A stretch of DNA of 64,000 nucleotides from Shimia biformata (GTDB lineage Bacteria; Pseudomonadota; Alphaproteobacteria; Rhodobacterales; Rhodobacteraceae), in NCBI RefSeq assembly GCF_016888515.1, contig NZ_JAFEJK010000001.1, positions 3,041,327 through 3,105,326 on the forward strand, read 5' to 3'. The notes under the pieces are model-generated. The model was not told where the DNA came from. It did not search any database and worked only from the letters and a program-made list of their open reading frames with translations. Below, piece by piece: positions 58,024-64,000 of this stretch (position 1 is its first letter; every line of letters starts with the position of its first letter). Made by a program: the position numbers and the translations under genes.

Positions 58024-59019
58024 ATGACAACCCTTGGAAACACCGCACGGGCCTTGCTTGCCGCTGCCGTTCTTGGCGTGTCCGGCCTGCCGGCCATGGC
58101 CGCCGACACATTGCGCGTGGGCTGGACCACCTCGGACAGCGCACAAGACCCCTATGCCATCATGGCGCACAACCTTCAGGCCGAGCTGGAGGCACGTCTT
58201 CCCGGCAAGTTCGACGTGCAGATGTTCCCCAACAACCAATTGGGCGACGAAAAACAGATGCTTGAAGGGCTGCAATACGGCACGCTCGATGTTGGCATCA
58301 TAACCAATGCGGCAATCGCCAACCTCGACCCGGCATTTCAGCTGAATGACATGCCATTCCTCTTTGCCGACGAAGCACAGGCACATACGGTTCTGGACGG
58401 TGAAGTCGGTCAGGAAGTGCTTGGCAAACTGTCGGGCCGTGGCATGGTCGGGCTTGGCTTTGCCGAAGGCGGTTTCCGCCACATGATCAACAACACCCGC
58501 CCCGTCACGAGCCCCGAGGACGTCAAAGGCGTGAAGTTCCGCACGATGCAGAACCCGGTCTTTATCGGTATGTTCTCGTCGCTGGGCGGCAACCCGACAC
58601 CGATGGCATGGTCGGAGACCTTTACTGCGGCTCAGCAGGGCACGATCGACGGGCTGGAAATCCCGCTGGCGGTCATTTCAGCCAACAACTACCCGGAGGT
58701 CACGAAATACTTGTCGCTGACCAAGCACACCTATTCGGCGCTCGGCGTTATGGCCTCGGAACGCATGTTCAACAAACTGTCGGAAGACGAACAGGCCGCT
58801 TTCCGGGATGCGGCAACCGCCGCGATCGAAAAGCAGCGCGCTCAGGTTGCCGAAGCGTCCGCGGCATTGGTGCAGCATCTGCAGGACGCCGGCATGACCG
58901 TTAATGACATCGACGACCCGGCCGCGTTCCGTGCGCAGGTTGCGCCGGTCTACAACGAGTTCAAAGGCGCCATCGGTGAGGCGCTGTTCAACAAGGCGCT
59001 GGCCACCGTTCAGGGCTAG
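58024..59019 (+). CDS. TRAP transporter binding protein DctP-type (second system)
   Basis: The protein has 331 residues with a signal peptide (about 1-27, ending AMAAD). It has the pattern of sugar-acid TRAP proteins: FPNNQLGDEKQMLEGLQYGTLD, VKGVKFRTM and GTIDGLEIPL. ATG 58024 has GGGAGGAA upstream. It lies 35 bases after the fusion gene, in the same operon. The ligand is probably the acid degraded by the operon. Confidence 0.92.
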   Translation: MTTLGNTARALLAAAVLGVSGLPAMAADTLRVGWTTSDSAQDPYAIMAHNLQAELEARLPGKFDVQMFPNNQLGDEKQMLEGLQYGTLDVGIITNAAIANLDPAFQLNDMPFLFADEAQAHTVLDGEVGQEVLGKLSGRGMVGLGFAEGGFRHMINNTRPVTSPEDVKGVKFRTMQNPVFIGMFSSLGGNPTPMAWSETFTAAQQGTIDGLEIPLAVISANNYPEVTKYLSLTKHTYSALGVMASERMFNKLSEDEQAAFRDAATAAIEKQRAQVAEASAALVQHLQDAGMTVNDIDDPAAFRAQVAPVYNEFKGAIGEALFNKALATVQG

Positions 59020-59027
59020 CCCCATTC

Positions 59028-59058
59028 GCCGGCGCCCCGCATCCCGCGCGGCGCCGGC
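59028..59058 (+). promoter_or_regulatory. Intercistronic hairpin between second dctP and dctQ
   Basis: A 9-bp perfect stem GCCGGCGCC/GGCGCCGGC lies 8 bases after the dctP stop and before dctQ (59100). It is the same layout as in the other two importers. Confidence 0.55.
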
Positions 59059-59099
59059 CCATTTCTTTGCACATCCAACCAAGACACGAGGGGGCTGGC

Positions 59100-59600
59100 A
59101 TGATCCATCTGCTCGACAGGCTGTCCTATTGGACAGCGCGTGCCACAAACTGGGTGGTTATCGTGATGACCGTTGTCATGATGACCTCTCTCATATTGCA
59201 AGTGTATTCCCGCTATGTGCTGGGTTCGTCGCTTGTCTGGTCCGAGGAACTGGCCCTGATGCTGTTCACGTGGACGACGCTTCTGGCGGCGACCAGCATC
59301 TTGCGCGACATGGCGCATGTTCGGCTGGATGTGCTGATTTCATACCTGCCGCGGGGATTTCAGGCCTTCTGGAACCGGGTGATCACCCTGGTTATCCTGC
59401 TGTTCTGCATCGCGCTTGCTGTCTCGGGGTATGAGTACACGGTCAGCACGATGGGACAGGTTTCGGCCGCCATGCGTTTGCCGATCGAAGTGCTGCACCT
59501 TGCCGCGCCGGTCTGCGGCGTTCTGGGCGCGCTGCACGCGCTGGCCCGTTTCTTCAAGCCGGTGGACGAGGCCGGCCAGCCCAAGGAGATCATCGGATGA
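59100..59600 (+). CDS. TRAP transporter small membrane subunit DctQ-type (second system)
   Basis: The protein has 166 residues with four hydrophobic segments and the RYVLGSSLVWSEELALMLFTW motif of DctQ. ATG 59100 follows GAGGGGGC; a longer frame starts in the hairpin gap. Its stop overlaps the DctM start (ATGA). Confidence 0.9.
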   Translation: MIHLLDRLSYWTARATNWVVIVMTVVMMTSLILQVYSRYVLGSSLVWSEELALMLFTWTTLLAATSILRDMAHVRLDVLISYLPRGFQAFWNRVITLVILLFCIALAVSGYEYTVSTMGQVSAAMRLPIEVLHLAAPVCGVLGALHALARFFKPVDEAGQPKEIIG

Positions 59601-60880
59601 GTGCCGTTGCCATCGCCATTCTTGCGACCTTCCTCATTTCAATGTTCGGTGGCGTGCCCATCGCATTTGGTCTTGGGATCGCCTCGGTTCTGGGGCTTTA
59701 CATGGCGGATTTCCCGCTTGTGATCCTGGCCCAACGTCTGATCGCGGGCACGCAGAGCTTCTCGATCCTCGCCATTCCCGGTTTTATCCTGGCGGGTGAC
59801 CTGATGATGCACGGTGGCCTGTCGCGCAGATTGGTCAAGTTCTGCCAGGCGCTGGTTCAGCATGTGACCGGCGGACTTGGCATGGTAACCGTCCTGTCGG
59901 CCACATTCTTTGCGGCGATCTCCGGCTCGGCGCCGGCAACGACCGCGACAATCGGCGGCATTATGATCCCCGAGATGGAAAAACGCGGATGGAAGCGCGA
60001 TTTCTCGGCCTCCCTCTCAGCCGCCGCGGGACCCATCGGTCAGATGATCCCGCCGTCGATCCCGATGATTATCTGGGGCGTCGTGGCTGAAGAGTCGATC
60101 AATCAGCTGTTCCTTGCCGGGATCATCCCCGGGCTTATGATTGCCCTTGGCCTGATGCTGGTGTGCTGGGTCGTCGCCCGCCGCAGCCCGAATATCCCCC
60201 GCGAGCCGCGCGCCACCCGCAAGGAACTGGCCCAGAGTATCTGGGAAGGCAAGTGGTCGCTTTTGGCCCCGGTGCTGATCCTTGGCGGCATCTACGGGTC
60301 GGTGTTTACACCGACCGAGGCGTCGGCAATCGCAGTATTCTATGCGCTTGTCATCGGCCTGTTTGTTCATGGCGAGATCAAACTGGACGCGCTGCCGTCG
60401 ATCATCATGGCGTCCATGCGCACCTCGGCAATCGTCTGTTTCATCATCGCCATCGCTTCGGCCTTTGGCTGGCTGGTCGCGATTGAGCAACTGCCTTCGG
60501 CCATTGCGGGGGGCATCATGTCGATCTCGACCAACCCGATTGTCATCCTGTTGATCCTGAACCTGTTTCTTTTGTTCATCGGCGCGATCATGGACAATAT
60601 TGCGGCAATGATCATCCTTGGAACGACGCTGTCCTCGATCGGTGCACAGCTTGGTCTGGATCCGATCCATCTGGGTGCCCTGGTGGTCATCAACCTCGCG
60701 ATTGGCATGGCGACGCCGCCGTTCGGCTACTCGCTCTTTGTAGCGTCGGCGATCAGCAAACAGTCGATTGAACGGCTCAGCCTAGCGCTTTGGCCAATGC
60801 TGTTGGTGTCCTTCATCGTGTTGATGCTGGTGACTTATGTGCCTGCGGTGACGTTGTTCCTGCCGTCCTTCATACGCTAG
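59597..60880 (+). CDS. TRAP transporter large membrane subunit DctM-type (second system)
   Basis: The protein has 427 residues, about 12 hydrophobic segments, with SGSAPATTATIGGIMIP and the second half VINLAIGMATPPFGYSLFV. It forms the channel of the importer. It overlaps dctQ by 4 bases and the dehydrogenase gene follows after 28 bases. Confidence 0.93.
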   Translation: MSAVAIAILATFLISMFGGVPIAFGLGIASVLGLYMADFPLVILAQRLIAGTQSFSILAIPGFILAGDLMMHGGLSRRLVKFCQALVQHVTGGLGMVTVLSATFFAAISGSAPATTATIGGIMIPEMEKRGWKRDFSASLSAAAGPIGQMIPPSIPMIIWGVVAEESINQLFLAGIIPGLMIALGLMLVCWVVARRSPNIPREPRATRKELAQSIWEGKWSLLAPVLILGGIYGSVFTPTEASAIAVFYALVIGLFVHGEIKLDALPSIIMASMRTSAIVCFIIAIASAFGWLVAIEQLPSAIAGGIMSISTNPIVILLILNLFLLFIGAIMDNIAAMIILGTTLSSIGAQLGLDPIHLGALVVINLAIGMATPPFGYSLFVASAISKQSIERLSLALWPMLLVSFIVLMLVTYVPAVTLFLPSFIR

Positions 60881-60908
60881 GCCGCGCCGGAAAGAAGTGG
60901 ATCAGACA

Positions 60909-63800
60909 ATGACTGCAAGACCGGAGGTCGCGACCTTTCTACGGACGCTGGCCACGGTCGGGTTCTCCGGTCGGATGCGACCAGGCCGCGCCGCGCGCGT
61001 GGTCAACGCGACGGATAACTCGATCTATTACCGTGAGCCGGCCTGCGTGGTCGAACCCTGCAACATCGGCGATATCAGGGCCGCCGTCGCAGCGGCTGCC
61101 TGTGCCGGCCTGTCGATCACGCCGCGTGGAGGAGGCACCGGAACCAACGGTCAATCGCTGACCGGAGGCGTGGTGCTGGACACGTCCCGCTTCATGAACC
61201 GTATCCTGGGCTTTGATGCCGCCACGGGCATTGTGCGGGTGCAGCCGGGTGTCGTGCTGGATCAGCTGAACGCATATCTGAAGCCGCTGGGGTATTTCTT
61301 TCCGCCTGCCGTCTCGACCGCGTCCCGCGCAACACTGGGCGGAATGGTGGCGACCGACGCCTCGGGCAAGGGGTCGCGCAAACTGGGACGGACCTCGGAC
61401 TACCTGGTTTCGGCCGAGGTTGTACTGGCCGATGGCAGCATTGCCGAGGTCGGCGACCTAATTGCGGAAGAGGACGCGCCGGCCGGCCCCCTGGGTGAGG
61501 CCGTATCGCTACTTCGCCGGGAGCTGCCAAAGCACGCCGAGGATATTTCCCAGGTCTTTCCAGTGATGAACCGCGGTCTGACCGGGTACAATCTGGACGA
61601 GGTTCGCGGAACCGATGGCACCCTGCGGTTGGCCAAGTTGCTAGCCGGGTCCGAAGGAACACTGGCCATTGCCGCCGAACTGACCCTCAGGGTGATGCCA
61701 CTGCCGGAATGTACCGGCATGGCGATCGTCGGATATGCCGACAGCCTGACCGCGATGGACGCTGTTTCTGACCTTCTGGATGCAGATCCGCTGGCGATCG
61801 AGTTCCTTGATGACGTGACCGTCAATCTTGGCAAGACCACCCCGTCCTGGCCTACCCTGGAACCCGTCCTCGGCACGGCGCTTTCTGCCTGTGGCGGCTT
61901 TCTTTTTGTCGAGGTCTCCGGCCCGAGCGCCGATGACATCGACCGGCAGCTTGCCGATGTCGAACGCGCCGCGATGCGCGGGCAGGCACAAGGCGTCGTA
62001 GCCACACGCGATCCGCAAACCATGAACGCATTGAACGGTTTGCGGAAAGATGCGGTCGGTCTGATGGGCAAAGGCAAGGGGCGCCTCAAGGGAACCGGCT
62101 TTGTCGAGGATGCAGCCGTGCCGCCGGAAAACCTTGTCGGTTTCGTGCGTGAGTTCCGCGACATTCTGGATGCAAACGGGCTGGAATACGGCATGTACGG
62201 CCATGCCGATGTCGGCTGTGTCCATGTCCGTCCGTTGATGGATATGACGCGGCCCGAACACCGCGCGATGATCCGCCCGATCTCGGACGCGGTGACCCGC
62301 CTGGCGCAGCGGCAGGGCGGACTGATCTGGGGCGAGCATGGCAAGGGCGTGCGCGGCGAGTATGTCGAACAGGTTTTTGGCCCGGCACTGTTCGGACTGC
62401 TTCGGCAGATCAAGGCCGCCTTCGACCCCGGAAACCTTCTGAATCCGGGCAAGCTGGTCACAGCGGCGCAGACCGACCTGCAAGTGGACCCGATCGACGG
62501 CATCCCCTTTCGCGGCGCCCGCGATCAGGTGATCGCCGGTCAGGTGGACTATGCCAAGGCCAGCGACTGCAACGGCAACGGCCTGTGTTTCCACTGGGAC
62601 ACGGCGCAGGAAATGTGCCCGTCCTACAAGGTGACGCGGGATCGAGTGCAATCTCCCAAAGGCCGCGCATCGCTGTTCCGAGACTGGCTGCACGCCCGCA
62701 CGACAGGAGAGGATGCAAGTGATGCTCAGGCTGCACTGGCGCAATCTCTGGACACGTGCCTGTCCTGCAAGGCCTGCACTTCGCAATGTCCGGTGCAGGT
62801 GGACATTCCGACGATGAAGGCGCGATTCCTTGACGAAACCGACGGCGGCGGCGGACGCAGTCTGCGCGACGCTCTGATCCGCCGGATGGAGGACCTGACC
62901 CTGACGGCGGCGCGGATTCCACATGTCGCCAATGCTGCGCTGACCCTCGGCCGCCCGCTGGTGGCGCGGCTGGCGGGACTGGTCGACCTGCCGGCATTTG
63001 ACCGCAAAGGCCTGCACGCGCGGCTTGCGGCTGCCGGGTCACGCCGGCTGAAACCGGGGCAAGACGTGCCGGCAGACATCGACAGAGATCGCGCGGTCAT
63101 CCTGTTGTGTGACAGTTTCCTCGGACCTTTCGAACCGGCGGTTCTGGAAGCAACGGCGCGTGTGCTGACGCACATGGGTTTGAGGGTCTTTCACACGCCC
63201 ATCCTGAGAAACGGAAAGGCGGCGCAGGTGCGGGGCTATCTGGCGGACTTCGCGAAGGTCCAGTCAAAAGCCGCGCGGGATCTCGAACGGCTTGCGTCAA
63301 CGAGCATACCGCTGATCAGCGTCGAACCCGCCGTGACGATGCTCTATCGGCAGGACTTTTCTGCACTGCCAAAGGGCCTGGCCCCACAGTCCGTCGACAA
63401 CTTTCTTGCCGCGCGCTGTCGGAATTTGCCAAGGGTCCCGGCACAGGAATTCACAATGATTGGTCATTGCACCGAAACTTCGGCCGATCCGAACAACCTG
63501 AAACGCTGGGAAATGATATTCTCGGCGGCCGGACTGACACTCAATACCCGGCGGGCCGGTTGTTGCGGCATGGCGGGTCTGTTTGGGCACGAAGCCGAAC
63601 ACCGCGAGATGTCGCAAGAGATATATGCGCTCAACTGGGCCGAACAGGTCGCCGAAAGCAAGGGCGCACTTCTGGCAACAGGTTTTTCCTGCCGGTCGCA
63701 GGTCAAACGATTTGCCGGTGTGCGAACGCGTCACCCGATAGAAGCTTTGGCAACAGTTTTCGACGGAACCCAAGCACCCCCCCCCGCGCGCAGAGGGTAG
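60909..63800 (+). CDS. FAD-linked and Fe-S dehydrogenase (D-2-hydroxyacid type, YdiJ-like)
   Basis: The protein has about 963 residues. The N-terminal half is an FAD PCMH domain with PRGGGTGTNGQSLTGG and the FAD-linked oxidase C domain with FDPGNLLNPGKL. Then come Fe-S motifs, GLCFHWDTAQEMCPS and CLSCKACTSQCPVQVD, and a CCG-type domain with RAGCCGMAGLFG. This is the order of YdiJ-like D-2-hydroxyacid or D-2-hydroxyglutarate dehydrogenases that pass electrons to quinone. ATG 60909 is preferred; GTG 60897 with AAAGAAG directly before it is possible. It ends the operon and is the last gene in the window. Confidence 0.88.
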   Translation: MTARPEVATFLRTLATVGFSGRMRPGRAARVVNATDNSIYYREPACVVEPCNIGDIRAAVAAAACAGLSITPRGGGTGTNGQSLTGGVVLDTSRFMNRILGFDAATGIVRVQPGVVLDQLNAYLKPLGYFFPPAVSTASRATLGGMVATDASGKGSRKLGRTSDYLVSAEVVLADGSIAEVGDLIAEEDAPAGPLGEAVSLLRRELPKHAEDISQVFPVMNRGLTGYNLDEVRGTDGTLRLAKLLAGSEGTLAIAAELTLRVMPLPECTGMAIVGYADSLTAMDAVSDLLDADPLAIEFLDDVTVNLGKTTPSWPTLEPVLGTALSACGGFLFVEVSGPSADDIDRQLADVERAAMRGQAQGVVATRDPQTMNALNGLRKDAVGLMGKGKGRLKGTGFVEDAAVPPENLVGFVREFRDILDANGLEYGMYGHADVGCVHVRPLMDMTRPEHRAMIRPISDAVTRLAQRQGGLIWGEHGKGVRGEYVEQVFGPALFGLLRQIKAAFDPGNLLNPGKLVTAAQTDLQVDPIDGIPFRGARDQVIAGQVDYAKASDCNGNGLCFHWDTAQEMCPSYKVTRDRVQSPKGRASLFRDWLHARTTGEDASDAQAALAQSLDTCLSCKACTSQCPVQVDIPTMKARFLDETDGGGGRSLRDALIRRMEDLTLTAARIPHVANAALTLGRPLVARLAGLVDLPAFDRKGLHARLAAAGSRRLKPGQDVPADIDRDRAVILLCDSFLGPFEPAVLEATARVLTHMGLRVFHTPILRNGKAAQVRGYLADFAKVQSKAARDLERLASTSIPLISVEPAVTMLYRQDFSALPKGLAPQSVDNFLAARCRNLPRVPAQEFTMIGHCTETSADPNNLKRWEMIFSAAGLTLNTRRAGCCGMAGLFGHEAEHREMSQEIYALNWAEQVAESKGALLATGFSCRSQVKRFAGVRTRHPIEALATVFDGTQAPPPARRG

Positions 63801-64000
63801 CCCGCGTGTCCTTGCGCTGAACTTTCACCCAGTTGGAACCGCAGCCCTTTGGGTTGATAGACAGTTTGGCGCAATTGGAGCGTCTGACAATCACGCGCCG
63901 AATGGGGCCGCTCTTCATTGTCAACGTGTCCCGTTTCCGCGGGATTCGACCAACTGTTTTTCGAGGTGGTGTCCGCTTTGGGGGATTGCTGGGTTTTGGC

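Noticed and set aside
63703..63924. Minus-strand frame at the right edge
   Set aside because: Two fifths of it is antisense to the dehydrogenase gene, it has no ribosome site and gives a low-complexity basic product.

Overview
The window is GC-rich, densely coded and almost free of mobile DNA. TRAP transporters, GntR-FCD regulators, a hydroxyproline cluster of the type known from Labrenzia and a phosphonate cluster point to an alphaproteobacterium of the Rhodobacterales/Roseobacter group. This is an inference from gene content; there is no rRNA or marker gene here to prove it.

Region 1 (1-4.4 kb) holds the edge-truncated end of an acyl-CoA synthetase, an MsbA-type ABC exporter, tRNA-Gly(TCC) and a 33-codon membrane ORF with its own terminator. 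Region 2 (4.47-13.57 kb, minus strand) is one tight operon: Hanks-type Ser/Thr kinase, acidic FHA protein, PP2C phosphatase, three P-loop GTPases (one clearly dynamin-like) and two unrecognised proteins. No secretion-system parts accompany it, and it is the best candidate here for an undescribed system. Upstream (13.8-16.3 kb) lies one polypeptide joining an adenylation domain, a carrier domain and a membrane acyltransferase.

Region 3 (16.4-25 kb) contains a YtcJ-like amidohydrolase, an aminoethylphosphonate operon (phnW, phnA, phnY, pbfA) with a divergent LysR gene, and a TetR/BetI-like regulator. Region 4 (25.1-30.5 kb) resembles the alkJ-alkK-alkH trio: GMC alcohol dehydrogenase, acyl-CoA ligase and aldehyde dehydrogenase. 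Region 5 (30.6-33.7 kb) has a DUF3237 protein, an amidohydrolase and a flavin monooxygenase of unknown pathway.

Region 6 (34.0-47.3 kb) is a large hydroxyproline catabolic cluster: an ABC importer, a TRAP importer, 4-hydroxyproline epimerase, D-hydroxyproline oxidoreductase, a DapA-family deaminase, cis-3-hydroxyproline dehydratase, a Ser/Thr-type proline-racemase homologue (probable trans-3-hydroxyproline dehydratase), a pyrroline-2-carboxylate reductase and a GntR regulator. The same 15-bp motif sits before the ABC importer and before the regulator gene.

Region 7 (47.4-51.8 kb) is a 1459-residue RTX-type protein with seven beta-propeller-like repeats. Region 8 (52.1-55.6 kb) combines a compact YcaO protein, a divergent 106-residue protein with a Cys-rich tail, a winged-helix/TPR regulator and an orphan gene: a possible small RiPP-type locus. 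Region 9 (56.3-63.8 kb) is a catabolic operon led by a GntR-amidohydrolase fusion with an internal ribosome binding site, followed by a second TRAP importer and a FAD/Fe-S dehydrogenase. Hairpins follow all three binding-protein genes of the transporters.
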